Of a stretch of DNA of 64,000 nucleotides, positions 1 through 11,939 are shown in pieces. This DNA is from Hexactinellida sp. DTS-2022 (taxonomy: Eukaryota > Porifera > Hexactinellida). Where the stretch lies: positions 2,666,001 through 2,730,000 of the forward strand of contig JAPNXP010000009.1 in the NCBI GenBank assembly GCA_028753945.1, written 5' to 3'. Under the pieces are notes generated by a model. That model was not told the origin of the DNA. It saw nothing but the letters and a program-made list of their open reading frames with translations, and searched no databases. Position 1 is the stretch's first letter; every line of letters begins with the position of its first letter. The position numbers and the translations under genes are program-made.

Positions 1-125
1 GGGACTCGTCAGGAGGGTGACCCTCGACCCCGTGACTGGGTGGTCACGCTTCCTTATTGCCACACTCTACAAGTGCGCTCCTGCCGGCATACACCTAGCT
101 CCACTAGGCGCCGGCCCCGATACTA
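1..125 (-). repeat. tRNA-derived SINE-like end with hammerhead-like motif
   Basis: This is a GC-rich block in otherwise AT-rich DNA. On the minus strand it holds a polymerase III box-A-like stretch (GCGCCTAGTGGA), then a box-B-like stretch (GGGGTCGAGGGTC), and it runs off the window edge with CTGACGAGTCCC (plus positions 1-12). The last motif fits the conserved CUGANGAG core of hammerhead ribozymes followed by the start of a stem II. The second half of that core (a GAAA after the stem) would lie outside the window, so the ribozyme cannot be confirmed. A tRNA-headed SINE carrying a hammerhead is known from the schistosome Sm-alpha family. A plain SINE, or a chance GC-rich block, remains possible. 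Confidence 0.4.
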
Positions 126-740
126 CAGTTTAATATTCAGGTGATATTAAAATAATATAATAAAAAAAAGATTCTGTTTCATAATACTTAAGTTTACTAA
201 TCTAAACTAAGAACACACAAAAAGCTACCTTAGTAAAATAATTATATTGACCTTACTAGATCCCTATTTAAATTTCCAAGAAATCCGCAAGTTGAATTAA
301 ATTACTGATACTTTTGAAGTCAATTTTTATATACTTGTAGTCTTTAGATATTCTGCAAACTTGAAATTGAGAACACTATGCCAATCAATGATAATAAGCA
401 AGCTGAAAATCACAAGTATACAGACCTCAATAATTGGTCTATTCCCTACCACAAGTCACTGTGTAACCGCGTGGGAAGTATTTCTGACCCGCCATCTCCT
501 GCCTCTACTTGTGTCGTTGTGTCAGATACATTTTGGTTCATATACCACCAAGAAACAAAAACTCGCCACTTTGGACAGCTCTTACTTGTTTGCACCTTTT
601 CTATCTTTGAAAATATTTAAAATCAATTTAGTTTTTGAAAAATGCTTGATGAATGTGATAAAATTTGTAGTCAAAGTGGACGTAGCTTTCTAGTATTATA
701 ATCAAATATTACATATTTTCTTTTATTTCAAAAATATAAT
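126..740. other. No gene seen
   Basis: AT-rich sequence. Two overlapping open frames (361-693 and 378-620) lie in different phases and show no recognisable domain. I treat them as chance. Confidence 0.5.
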
Positions 741-905
741 TTCTCGATAAACAGTAGTACTGTTGTATCACGGTTTACTTATCATGACAGTTCACTTACC
801 TCTATTTCTATAACCATATTTAACTAGGGATACTTTTTATCCATGACGGTTTACTTACCGTCTTTGCAATGGCTTCACACTTTACACTTCCTATTACACA
901 TCTCA
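741..905. repeat. Fragment of fold-back MITE family (see 60160-60757)
   Basis: The stretch has ACTGTTGTATCACGGTTTAC, then repeated CATGACRGTTYACTTACC motifs and a tail reading TTCCTATTACACATC. This follows the same order as the left arm of the palindromic element at 60160-60350 (ACTGTTGTATCAC, CATGACAGTTTAACTACC repeated, TTCCTATTGCATGATG). It is diverged and has only one arm, so it is an old or solo copy. Confidence 0.5.
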
Positions 906-1894
906 CTTATAAGGATTCACATCTCAAATTCTAATTATATTACTATCATAATTTGACAATGCATCAACATGACATTTAATAATTTCCATATTAGCTTAGA
1001 TTAGTGTAATATGGCCCAAAATATCCAATTACGATGTATTTTATTAGACAAATGATATTTTAATTTGCAACTAAAAGTATTTCATTAACATAAATTCCTA
1101 GATTCTGGAAAAGTACTTTTTAATAGACTTTTTTAATTGTTTTTATTGCATTTTTGGAGAGATCTCATCGAGGTGTATATTCAGCGAGGCAACTTAAAGT
1201 TTCCAATATACTAAGCTTGTTTCCAGTCAGAACGTTTCTAGTACCTCTTTGCAAGAATTCATTCAATCATTTTCATCATTGCATAGCAAAGTTTCTTCAA
1301 TGAAGTCGACCTAGAATCCTAGATCCATTCTTGAGCTCTGTATCAGATCTCTCAGCTATCGCGTGTAACTGGCTATTCAATTCATCAATACTTGGACGAA
1401 GTCAACCATGTCCTACATATGCCAGGACGTCTTAATTACCGAAATAGATTTACTAGTCGATGAACCCGATACTATCTCGGTTCCAACTATTAGAACTCTG
1501 ATCGCGGAGGTTTGAAAAATCCATCCGATCAGTCCTAGATTCGTCACTGCTTGGAATATCTTTAATTGTATAGAAAATTATTTCGAATTAAAGGTCCTTC
1601 TTGGTAAATTATTGTATATTTATATATGAATGTTTTATTTGATGCTGGAACAGGTGGTTGCTAATTATGGAGAGTGCAATGTTCATCTTGTTGTCTAAAC
1701 GGCTTACATGTCCTTCATAAGCTGTTATTCGTAGTTGGGGATTGTTTATTAGCAAATAAAGTAAAATACAATTCTATGTTAATTTTCAAAAGTGCTTAGA
1801 AGAGAAAGATTTTCATTAATTTGTGTATTCTTCTTGGTATTCTAAGTTTATATTAATTATACTTGACCTCCTATTTGTTTTGTCCTTTATATTA
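906..1894. other. No gene seen
   Basis: Low-GC sequence without a recognisable coding region or repeat boundary. Nothing could be assigned. Confidence 0.5.
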
Positions 1895-2270
1895 CCTTAT
1901 TATAGGAAATTAACGCGCCATGAAATTAACGCGAAGGAAATTAACGCGAATTGGGGCTGAACATTTTCAAATACATGAAATTAATGCGAATAAATTTTAG
2001 AAAAAAATTCAGGATTATTAATCTCCTGATTAAATACTATTTATTGTGCCCAAATAGGCTTCTAATCTACATGATAGACATCCTTTCAACTTAGTTGCAC
2101 ATCTGAAAATATGTACCTCGGATGTTTGTCCATCCATTGTATACTTTTGCTAAATAGCAGGAAATTAAGGTCATGGATATTAACACTCCAATAAATTATC
2201 GCGAAGGAAATTTACGTGATTTGGAGAAATTCGCGTTAATTTCATGGCGCGTTAATTTCCTATAATAAGG
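1895..2270. mobile_element. TIR MITE, CCTTATTATAGG family, copy 1
   Basis: A 376-bp element with terminal inverted repeats of about 40 bp. The left end reads CCTTATTATAGGAAATTAAC and the right end is its reverse complement, finishing CCTATAATAAGG. The motif GGAAATTAACGCG recurs several times inside. TA lies next to both ends, which would suit a Tc1/mariner-type target duplication, but the second copy (35224-35588) does not clearly show TA on its left side. No coding capacity is seen. Confidence 0.85.
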
Positions 2271-3085
2271 TAGGTAGAAGATTCCAAAAGATGTTATTTT
2301 CGTCTGGAAAAAACGAAAATTCGTGTATTTTAGAGTTCAATGCTGATATGTTATGTTTTAAGGGAAAGTGAAGAGCGTATAAGTACCATGTCATCTGTTA
2401 GAATATATTTAGATATAATGTATTTGTAAATTGTAATAGTATGTATGAAACTACAGATTATTATTGTAATTTACCTTTATTCTTACATTTAAATTAATTC
2501 AATCTATTGCAATTTTCTTATGTTCATTTGAGTAAGGGACCTGGAAACTGAATTATCAGTGTTATATTGGTTCTAACTTAATTAAAACACTCAAAACTTC
2601 TTACTAAATATAATTTTTTCTTCGTTCATACAGCTAACCCATTCCTGGTCCAAAATCCACAACTTACTGTTTGCCTTAATGTATAGTAGGCTAATCATTC
2701 GGTTGAGCACTACCTTTTGAAAATGCATTCGCTTGAATTTCCAAAAATATCGATAAGATCCTTTCAGTTTTCAGCCAATGTATCACAACACGCTCTGCTA
2801 TACCAGTATTTTCTGTCAATCAAATATCAGGGAAGATATAGATCTTGTAGATGTGGCGTGCTTGATGATGTGACGCATGGACTTCATATCATATATACAT
2901 AATGGTCACTGATTGCTCGGTCCAAATTTTATTTATCAAACCTATTTAACCTTTAGGGGCATCTTGAGTCGTTAATTAATTTCAGTTAAGGGGATTGTAT
3001 TATGGAAGTTTTATATTTCTTTTAGGCTGATGCAACTACGAGTGAAGTCAAGAGTATGTTTGAAATAATTAAGAGTATTTAAACC
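2271..3085. other. No gene seen
   Basis: AT-rich sequence. One short open frame (2717-2902) shows no known domain. Confidence 0.5.
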
Positions 3086-3093
3086 CTTTAGAT

Positions 3094-5432
3094 CAGGGGT
3101 GTCCAAACTTTTTTTCGAAGGGCCACAGCAAATAGAAATATGTTGTCGCGGGCCGCACACATTAACGCTGACAATAAATGTTAAATATGAGTTTGATATG
3201 TTCTATGGTAAATTTATTGTAAGTAATTATCTAATTCATGCTATACTATAAATGTAGAAAATTATTAATGCGACAATTGGCAATGTTTAGTTGACACGAG
3301 TGATTCTATATTTGGGGTAATTGAAGAACTTGCTATTCTGAGAGAACATTCAAGATTGTTGTCAGTGATTCGAGTTCTACTTTTACACTTGATATTTTTC
3401 ATTCTGGAAAACACCTGTTCGCATATATATGTGCTGCCGAAAAGAGAGGACATTAAAAGTGCGTGCTCGTATATTCCTGGATATTTCTCCTTTGATACAT
3501 ATGTTTTGTAAAAATCAAGTACACTTACTTGTTCAAATTTCTCTTTTAGATTTGAATCGCATTGATATCAATACACTCCATCTGTAGATTTTCAGTTATA
3601 GAAGCAATATTTATGGAAAACGGAGATGAAAAAGGCAGAAATCTGAACTATGTATTTTAAAATCCTGGAATCTTTCGTCGAATTCTTCTTTTAAAGTCCA
3701 GATTAATTTGACGTATTTTTCAGGTTCAGCCACTTTGTGCTTGGATAGTATTGGAAAGTGAGCATAATTTTTTACCCTGAATTGAGATTCCCATAAACGG
3801 AGCTTTATTTGAAAACATTTGATGTGATCAAACATCATAGATATAAGTTGGTCCTTTCCCTGTAGTCTCGTATTCAATTCATTTAAGTGAAAAGTAATAT
3901 CTATTAAGAATGCAAAGTCACATAACCATTCGTTGTCTTGGAATTCAGGAATTGATTGCCCTTTCTGTTGCATAAAGTTCTGAATTTCATCTTTCAGTTC
4001 GAACACTCGTTTTAACATTTTACCACGACTCAGCCATCTAATTTCAGAATAGTAAACAACGTCACCAAATTGTGAATCCAAATCATCAAGTAATTCTTGA
4101 AACTGCCTGTGATTAAGGCTTCTGGAACGAATAAAATTGACTGTTTTAACAACGACTTTCATTACGCTTTCTATTTTAAGAGATTTAGAACATAAGTTCT
4201 CTTGATGAATAATGCAGTGGTATTTCATTAATTTTGTATTCCCTGATAGCAGTGCTTCATTTTCAATCAACTTTACAAGGCCTTCTCGTTTACCTACCAT
4301 TGCTGGGGCTCCATCTGTCGTTATCCCAGAAATCTTCCCCAAGTGTAAAGAGAATCTAGATAATGTAGCTGTAACTGCCTTATAAATTTTATTCGCTGTC
4401 GTAGTATCTTTCAATGAGACTAAAGAGGCCATCTCTTCAGGATATTAAAATCTTTGTCAATACCTCGTACAAAAATTGCAACTTGAGCAGTGTCCGTAGC
4501 ATCTGTACTCTCATCAAGGGCTAATGAAAAATACTTGAAATGTGAAGCTCGTAAGATTAACTTGTCTTCAATTGAGCTAGATAACTCAACTATTCGTCTT
4601 GATACAGTCTGGTGAGATAGACTTATCTTTGAAATCTGATCTATTTTGTCTGGGCATATTATTTCAGCAACACTAGTTAAACACTTCTTAATATATTCCC
4701 CATCTGAAAATGGTTTGGATTTTTTTGCAATAATTTCAGCAATTTTACAGCTGGCTTTTACGGATGATTCAGATTGGCACCTCATATTATTAAATATCTG
4801 ATGTTGTTTGGCTATGTTATTCTTTAATTCTATAATTTTATCTTTGCGATATTCTCCTTGAAAAGTGACGTATTCACTTGCATGTTTGGTTTCATAATGA
4901 CGTTTGATATTATATTCCTTGAGAACAGATATAGACTCTTTACATATGAGACAAATAGGTTTCATGTTAAAGTTAATGAAGGAATAGAGATCAGTCCATT
5001 TTTCCTGAAATACTCTTGATTCGTCTTCTATCTTCCTTTTCTTGATACATGGGGATGCCATTAATTATTTTATCTAATCTATTGTTAAAATACTGTGAAT
5101 TTCAAAGTTACTGTAGTAAATACGATAACTATCACAATTTTTAGGAATCATGAAACCTTTGTTGTTTTGGTGATTATTAATTATGGCAGTGCGCATATTG
5201 ATGCGAATCAAAAAATTAATTAGTCAATTTACAATAGGAAAACATATTAAGGAAATGTAGGTATTCGTAATTCAAAATTACTGAAATCAATACTATGTGA
5301 AATTATTATTACCTAAAGCACAACTATTGATGGAATAGGAAATTCAAACAGTCCAGCTTTCAGAAAAAAGCTATACTCAAAGTTAATTCGCGGGCCGCAT
5401 GCGGCCCGCGGGCCTCGGGTTGGACACCCCTG
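3094..5432 (-). mobile_element. Complete hAT transposon with 8-bp TSD
   Basis: The element starts CAGGGGTGTCCAA and ends TTGGACACCCCTG, a perfect 13-bp terminal inverted repeat. The 8-bp sequence CTTTAGAT is repeated exactly on both sides (3086-3093 and 5433-5440). Subterminal GC-rich CGGGCCGC motifs lie just inside each end, as is common in hAT elements. The single gene (3265-5061, minus strand) fills most of the 2339 bp. The undamaged ends and TSDs mark a fairly recent insertion, although the gene is now frameshifted. Confidence 0.95.
3265..5061 (-). pseudogene. hAT transposase with BED finger, frameshifted
   Basis: A cut-and-paste transposase of the hAT superfamily, in a lineage related to domesticated ZBED/FAM200-like vertebrate proteins. 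The first segment (5061 down to about 4437) begins with ATG and has a BED-type finger at residues 37-60 (CLIC, then HYETKH), then LALDESTD with the first catalytic Asp. A frameshift near 4437 moves to a second frame (to about 3611) carrying TTDGAPAMVGKREG with the second Asp, and RWLSRGKMLKR. After several breaks at 3454-3610 the first frame resumes to 3265 with the C-terminal dimerisation motif STYICEQVFSRMK. The summed length, about 600 codons, is normal for the family. Two frame changes make it inactive as read, though sequencing error cannot be excluded. Confidence 0.9.
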
Positions 5433-5440
5433 CTTTAGAT

Positions 5441-6146
5441 ATTATTTGGTCCACATAAACTCCTTGCGCATTAACTTCACGTTAATTCTTGCAATCCTGA
5501 AAAATTGGAGTAAAATATTGCAATAACAAGGGGGACAATGTACCCACTATTTGATTCACAGCTGTTTCTCCGTGTTAGGTGTGAAAGAGTAAGCTTCTTT
5601 TAATTAAATCCATAATGAAGATACAGTACTTTCTATCTAATAATTAAATTTAGTAAATAATGTTTCTTTACACCACTAGTATGATATTCGCGCAGTATTC
5701 GACTGAGCTTACTTCAAATAGGAATTTTAGACTGTATGAAATTTGATAAAAATTGCATCGTTTGAAATGATAGATATGGAAGTTATACCGGCACTATTCC
5801 ACATCCTTTAGATAATTATAGTAATAATAATTTGCTATCTATAATCTAATATTCGTAGATTTATACATTTTATTTATAATTATTACTTATTTGTATATTG
5901 GCTTAGCACCTGAAAATCGTATAATATTTCCTTGGTAATTTGTATTCACTAAAAACCTAATACTTATATCCAGTTGACCGCCATTACTCTTAAACATGTA
6001 TATAATTCTAACAAATACATTTCTTACTTTATATCGTAAAATTTAATATAATTGTAAATTAATGCTGCGGAGATGTTGGACACACCATATTAATTTATCA
6101 TTATGCTTAATCATTGTCGAATAATGCCGTAATTGTTAAATTTGAC
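5441..6146. other. No gene seen
   Basis: AT-rich spacer after the hAT element. Nothing assigned. Confidence 0.5.
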
Positions 6147-6148
6147 TA

Positions 6149-6235
6149 CAGTATGTTCTCACTAATAGTCCATCTTGGACGAAAGGCCCCAGGTGCACCA
6201 TTAGAGATCATTGAAAATTTAGGAACTACTTAAGT
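6149..6235. repeat. pogo-like MITE end (CAGTATGTTCTC type)
   Basis: TA-CAGTATGTTCTCACTAATAG, followed by a short spacer and CACCATTAGAGA in inverted sense, resembles the ends at 46184 and 28620-28791 (CAGTMTRTTCTCTCTAATAG). CAGT ends next to TA are usual for pogo/Tigger-like elements. The copy looks degenerate and its right end is unclear. Confidence 0.45.
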
Positions 6236-6364
6236 AATATTATCAAAGGTAATCTACATAGTATACTAACATAAAGTATGGTTAGTACAAGCAATTATAA
6301 TCGAGTATTTGTGCAGAGTATTATGGAATATCAACTGTGCTTTACAATACGCATATCTGGTCTT

Positions 6365-6550
6365 TCTACTAGACCTCTCGGCGGGCCGTATGCGGGTCCC
6401 GCACCCGGCCCGCATCTATTGAAGATTGACCCGCCCCGCCCCACAATACCCAGTGCTCGCTCACAATAACCCTCGCCCCACGCGCACTAACTAGTATTCT
6501 CGCCAGGAGTATATAGTAAGGTGTAAACACTCGGCGCACAATTCGGGCAC
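6365..6550. repeat. CGGGTC-rich hAT-like repeat end, copy 1
   Basis: A run of GC-rich motifs (GCGGGCCGTATGCGGGTCC, CCCGCATCTATTGA, GACCCGCCCC) followed by GGTGTAAACACTCGG. The same order and spacing recur at 45352-45575, so this is a dispersed repeat. The style of the end resembles hAT termini. The open frame over it (6278-6469) is not a gene. Confidence 0.6.
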
Positions 6551-7076
6551 TAAATAATTACACTCTTCACAGGGCCGTAGGAGCTGCTGCGGCAGGTGTG
6601 GCCATGGCCGCACCAATAATTTTGGTGACCACATAAATATTCGGGGACAGATTTAAGTCACCGACAACTATAGGAGCCGCATAATGATATTGGTAAACAC
6701 AACTGCTACAGGTGTGGCATAGGTGCTGATGCAAACTGTTCGATACCATTATATTATATCTTATTTGTAACCATTATATTCTTTAGCAAGTAAAAACTCT
6801 TCAATAAAGACCGTATCAAATTTTATTAGTATTCTGTAATTTAGTATTTCCCTTAGTGTGTATAAAGTACAAAATGTGCATGTCTATTTATAATAGATAT
6901 GATGACGTCACTATGTCGCACCAATAAATGTTGGCGTGCCACGGGCCCCTTAAGGAATAAGCAAGACGGCAGTCCGTTTTTAGGCGGATATCTGCCATCT
7001 TCTGATTATATTTATCATTATATAATTTAAACACTATAGAGGGTACATTGTTACAATAGGGGGCACTTCGCAAAAC

Positions 7077-7113
7077 TCTCGCTCAGCCTCATCCCAAATG
7101 AGGCTGAGCGAGA
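7077..7113. repeat. Perfect 16-bp inverted repeat (hairpin)
   Basis: TCTCGCTCAGCCTCAT, a 5-base loop, then its exact reverse complement. It is followed by CCCGCAC-rich sequence like that at 6365-6550, so it may be part of the same repeat. Confidence 0.85.
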
Positions 7114-7293
7114 ACACTGCCGCTAACCCGCACTAACCGCACCAACCCACTTGACGAATCTATGACCCGCACCTGCCACGCAATAGAATCAGTGATCCGC
7201 ATCGGATAAGACCTACTAATTCCCATTCACAATTCAATAGAATGTATTTATTTGAATTTGCTGAATTTGGTTACCCCGTATTTGAAATTGTTT

Positions 7294-7376
7294 GTAAAAC
7301 GTGATTTGATAAAATCATTCGAGATTCATCGTTATTTATCATAAATATCGAATAATTTTATCAAATCACGTTTTAC
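7294..7376. repeat. 83-bp hairpin with about 29-bp arms
   Basis: GTAAAACGTGATTTGATAAA runs to ATTCGA and is mirrored by TCGAAT and on to CAAATCACGTTTTAC, with one unpaired base in the arm and a loop of roughly 25 bases. It is a fold-back structure with no coding capacity. Confidence 0.85.
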
Positions 7377-7406
7377 TGTGTATAATTAACTCAGGTAGTT
7401 GAGTGG

Positions 7407-7497
7407 AGTCGAAAGAGGGGTCACTCGATTGGGTAAGGACACAATTGGAGAATGGAACTTTTGACACATTCCTGATACATTCCAGCGTTGCTATGGA
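7407..7497 (+). repeat. Dispersed repeat shared with 46007-46096 (inverted)
   Basis: GGGGTCACTCGAT, ACATTCCTGATACATT and GCGTTGCTA occur here in that order, and in reverse complement at 46007-46096. The two copies differ in the segment between the first two motifs. Function unknown. Confidence 0.65.
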
Positions 7498-7864
7498 AAA
7501 AATCTTCCAAATAGGGTAATGTTATATATCAAAATATTGGAAATTTTACTTGGAAACCTAATTCAACAATAAAAAGACGATGTAACTTAATTTGAACATG
7601 TTTTATGGGAAACAATTCCGGCGAACACTATCGGACGTGTTAACTTTGACGAGCTGTCTTTGCCTCAATATCCAAAAATGTTCGCACTACATCAAAGTAC
7701 ATGTGTACAAATTTTGGTGCTTTTATCAAAAAAATGAACAATTTGTGGAAATTTATGGCTATGCCGCTGGACTATAAATAAATAAGTCTCAGACAAGTAT
7801 TTAGGTATTGTACTATATGTTAGTTTGGATTCAGAAGGTTTGGACAAGTTTCATTCGGATTATT

Positions 7865-8160
7865 GGGGTCTCATTTTATAAATGCCTATAGAAAATGTAT
7901 TACTTCACTTATCGGAGCAGAAAATTTTAATCGAAACACCCCTGTTCGGATTAGCGAGGGTGTACTGTATATGGTTTAAGTTAGTAGGTGACAACTAAAA
8001 TGATTTCATTTTTATCGTTATGTATGTTGAAGAGTTCGTATCATTGAACAAGTTAGTATTTAGACTTGTGGAATATGCATACGCATAAGACGTCTCTCGG
8101 TTAGTATGTATATTTTCTAGTTTCCCAGGGTGGTAGGTCATTAACCGAAATCTACTGTAT
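7865..8160. repeat. Pogo/Tigger-like end remnants
   Basis: The sequence ending GGATTAGCGAGGGTGTACTG-TA at 7967-7969 looks like the right terminus of a pogo/Tigger-type element (compare the complete MITE at 32954-33112). A second, weaker TCTACTGTA end lies at about 8150-8158. No matching left ends were identified. Confidence 0.35.
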
Positions 8161-9162
8161 TAAACAACTAATATATTTTGATATACTTCTGGTCCTGGGC
8201 AACCAACCACCTTCCACTTTTTTAAAGAACTTCCTATTAGTTCATTATCACCTCGAAACCCTAAGCCTCTCAGAAGGAATTTAGCGACAGCTAGAATTCT
8301 TGTTAAAACTAGTATGAAAATGCACTTTCTTTAACATTTTCTAGTTCTGCATCAATTCTACTATATTTATGATGCTGTATCCTGTTAGACACAGCACATA
8401 CTAAGCGATCCTTTCAATGCTCATGCGAGGTGCTGGATCATCATCACAAATGTCAATATCTTGTGAACAAATTCCTGATATTAATTCAGCTTCAGGTAAA
8501 GGACCAGTAGTGCCGGAACATTCAGTACCTTGCTGTTTTCGTTTCTTCTAGAATGTATTCTCTTTCCTTTCTTTTGGTATTCCTGGAATATGTTTTCTTC
8601 AGTAACCATCCGACATGTTCAGTCACAATTGATTGAGATAGTAGAAAAACTTGCATTAGTGTAAATAGTCATTTAAGAGCTAATGAAAAGTCATATTCAC
8701 GCTTGCTCAGCCATGTTCTATAACAATTTTGTAAACGTAGTATTTCGGTTAAAATAAATAGGAAATTGGTGCTATATACATAGAAGACGTCATTATGTAT
8801 TCTAAAATTCGAAACCTAGAAGCCAAAGTTCTTCCAGAGGCAATTTAAATACTAGTTATACCAAAATATATGGGTGTATAGGAACTACTATAATGCATAT
8901 GTTGGTTTAACTAAGCTAACGTGACAAAGTCAATTAGGTATATTCTGACCAATGATAATGCTGGATTCCTACCTAGGGCTTACAAAGACTTTAATCCGGC
9001 CCTACATTCAATTATAGTATTTCTATACAATGGATTAATGCTAACTAAATTAAATTTGTTTGACTGTATATATTTACTGTGGTTATTAATTTTAAATTCA
9101 TTAATAAATTAATTCAATGAAAATTTATGCCTTTTTATTAAATGTGCAATATCCTCAGACAT
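8161..9162. other. No gene seen
   Basis: AT-rich spacer. The only open frame (8921-9112) shows no domain. Confidence 0.5.
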
Positions 9163-9170
9163 GGTGCAAG

Positions 9171-9276
9171 CGGAGGCGGAGCCAGAGGGGGCTTCAGCCC
9201 CTCCTAATTTAAGGCTGCTCCCCCCCCCATGTGAGCATAAAATCCTCATATTAGTTCCCCCCTGGCTCCGCCTCTG
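9171..9276. mobile_element. 106-bp hAT MITE with 8-bp TSD
   Basis: The ends CGGAGGCGGAGCCAG and CTGGCTCCGCCTCTG are inverted repeats of each other. GGTGCAAG is duplicated exactly at 9163-9170 and 9277-9284. The body is GC-rich with runs of C. The GCGGAGCCAGG core is a common hAT terminus type (compare 27783). Confidence 0.92.
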
Positions 9277-9284
9277 GGTGCAAG

Positions 9285-10069
9285 AGCCAATTTATCAATC
9301 ATCCCTTATGGCACGTACACCTTTACAAATCAGTTTTAACACTGATGTGATACGTAATACGCTATCAATCAGTCCGTATTATATGCTAAATCTACGATCA
9401 ACCATGGATGTTTTGGAATTAAATTCAGTAGTATATGTTTATATCTTATTGTAAATCAAATTTGTACTATACAGTTTATACTAAGAGTTGATTAACAATA
9501 AAGAATAACGATTAAACCGAAAGTTCAAATACATACCATGTGCCCGATATTATAAGTAAGGTATACGATAATACGTATTACATTATTCGTATTATATTTA
9601 AACGTAATACGTACCAATAAAAGATGTATTAAACCACTAAGTTTATAACCTTTTTGTTGATATAAGTTTCGCAACCTTTAAAATATGGCTAAGGACCTCT
9701 CCTCTGGTGAACGATGTAAGATTCTAGCTATTTATGCTACTAGTAAACTATATTAGCTATCATATGAAACTCTAATCATGTTTCTAGCTACTATAGTTTT
9801 CTTATTACAGCTCTTTTTATGTAACTGGAACCAAAATCTTGCTATGAGAAATCAATACAAATAAAAATCGAAATTTGTCTATATTTTATTGTTTTTCTAT
9901 TAAATGGGTTGATGTATAGTCGATCTGAGTCTATACAATTTAAAATTTTATGCATACTAGTTCACGATACGTGACAGACTCACTTTTTGAACTCATGTTC
10001 ACTTGATTCTACTGCAGTGACTCGATGTACATTTTGGAAAATCATCATATTTAAAGCCTGGAAATATTT
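9285..10069. other. No gene seen
   Basis: AT-rich spacer with some ACGTATTAC-like simple sequence around 9540-9620. Nothing assigned. Confidence 0.5.
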
Positions 10070-11336
10070 TACTGTGCCGACTATACTATAATATAGTGGC
10101 CCAGTATTGGTCTTAGTGCTTTGGTTAGTTGATATTTTTTATCCGTAGCCTCTCCACAGAACAGAGTTTTATTTACAAAGAGCCCAAATTTTCAGGATAT
10201 GTGTGTCATGGGTTACAGATGTGCACCTGGGGTCACGATTTTTGATTACATTTTTTTGAACACATTTTTGCACCTGTTTAATATTAAAACTGGCACAATA
10301 AATAGTACCCGAATATTCAATTTATAGGCATTCGATAGAGAATTAAATTCTACACCTTTTCACAGTGCACGAATTTTCAAATTTGCCTTAGTTTGTGCCA
10401 CTATTGAGTTGCAAATTTCCTTTGTTTACTAACACTTCAGTTCAATTGAAAGTGTTAAATCTAATTCTATTGTTTCTACTGGTGATTATTATATTGATCA
10501 ACTTGTGAGATCGAGTGGGCTTCTATTTTCCAATTGAAAACCGAGATTTTACATTCCATAACAACGAAGATTATGTGATTATATTTCCTTCTGCAAGAAT
10601 ACTCTTGTACTGTTATTATCCTGACGTAATTAATTATAATTAATTCCGTCAGTATATGACTTATATAGATGCTTCCAATTTGTTTATTAGGGGTTATCGA
10701 GTGTGCGGAATTGAAATTTGATAGCCAAATTAATTAATTAATTATTTATAACAAAATAATTAAACCTAATAAATATAAGTTGTCATTGAAATTGGTGTTA
10801 AATTATAAATAATATTAATAATTATTTATACTAATTAATTAAATATCATGAATCTCAGAGATCATAGAAGATAGAATCAAACTTTCAATTTATAAATTGG
10901 TCCTTATGGCACGTGCCACCTATACAAGTGGATCTTGACACCTTGAGGTCATGATGACATCGTTAAAAAACATTTGTGTTTTACAATTTTGTGAATTCGA
11001 TATTTAAAAAGGGTTGGTTGGTGTTGGGTATTGACCCAACACTCACATAAAAAATGCTGAGTCATCAGCTATTATATTCTACTCAAACTTGAATATCTCT
11101 AAAATGAAGTGAACTAAATGGAAACTTCCACCACTCTAAGGGTCGATGCCTTCTGAAACACCATTTTGAAATAATTTAACACCTTCATAGTCATGATGAC
11201 ATGGCGAAAAAAAAATCCAAAATTGCAGCCTGTGCCGACAGCATGTACCTTTGGTGGTTCTATCAATAAACCACCACCAAAATATAGTGCCACCAAAGGA
11301 ACATGCGTCGGCACAGGCTGCAATTTTGGATTTTTT
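10070..11336 (+). mobile_element. HP family element, copy A (forward)
   Basis: The copy starts ACTGTGCCGACTATAC and carries the conserved blocks of the family in order: CTCCACAGAACAGAGTTTTA, GTGCACCTGGGGTCACGATT, CCTTATGGCACGTGCC, CTTGACACCTTGAGG, AATATCTCTAAAATGAAGTG, and then a terminal hairpin (11210-11336). The same blocks in the same order occur in reverse at 21973-23127, and partly at 23708-25175, 29667-30396, 42724-43150 and 62644-64000. No long reading frame is present, so it is non-autonomous. The family is not one I recognise by name. Confidence 0.75.
11210..11336. repeat. Long hairpin of HP family
   Basis: The left arm AAAATCCAAAATTGCAGCC then TGTGCCGACAGCATG is mirrored by CATGCGTCGGCACAGG and CTGCAATTTTGGATTTT. 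The loop region holds GGTGGTT and AACCACC in further inverted pairs, so nearly the whole 127 bp can fold. Two open frames over it (11114-11323 minus and 11193-11375 plus) read the palindrome on both strands and are not genes. Confidence 0.9.
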
Positions 11337-11939
11337 ATGGTTTTGAAGGTATCAAAATGTGTCCGATATTGTTGATCAAAAATTGTTATTCCAGGTTCAA
11401 ATTACACTCACTCTACACCTTATTACCGATTTTTAAAAACTACACTAGTTACACAAATATTCGATAATTATTTAAATTTCGTGCCAAAATTACCTTGAAT
11501 TTTAATTTCAGATTGATTGTTCAAGGGGTATCGACTTTATTGTGCCCTTACCACTTGTAGCATTTCTTGGAAATGTGTTGTATCCATATGAATTTTGAAT
11601 ATATCTATATTGTGGACGTTTACTGGAAGTAATCAATTGCAGACTTGTTTTCTATGATAATTTGCGAATTTGAATTCAAATATATGTTCAAAATTATTTT
11701 GACTGATACTTTTACTGATAATTGAGGTGGTAGATTTAGTGAGATCATTTTTTCAATACTAGGAAAATTATTACCAAAAATGTAAAATCCTAAAATATTT
11801 CAACTTTGTGCAAAACTGAGATTTGGAACATTTCAAGTAATAAATGTACTGGTAGTCTGGTACACAGATTATTTGGCCAATGGATGTTAATCAAATTCGT
11901 GTGGTGGATTCCTTTATCCGTTAACTGTATAATAAATAT
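11337..11939. other. No gene seen
   Basis: AT-rich spacer. No feature assigned. Confidence 0.5.

Noticed and set aside
361-693. 110- and 80-codon overlapping open frames
   Set aside because: Different phases over the same AT-rich DNA, no domain and no splice or promoter context.
11114-11375. Open frames on both strands with similar peptide motifs
   Set aside because: They read the two arms of the HP hairpin; the similarity comes from the palindrome.
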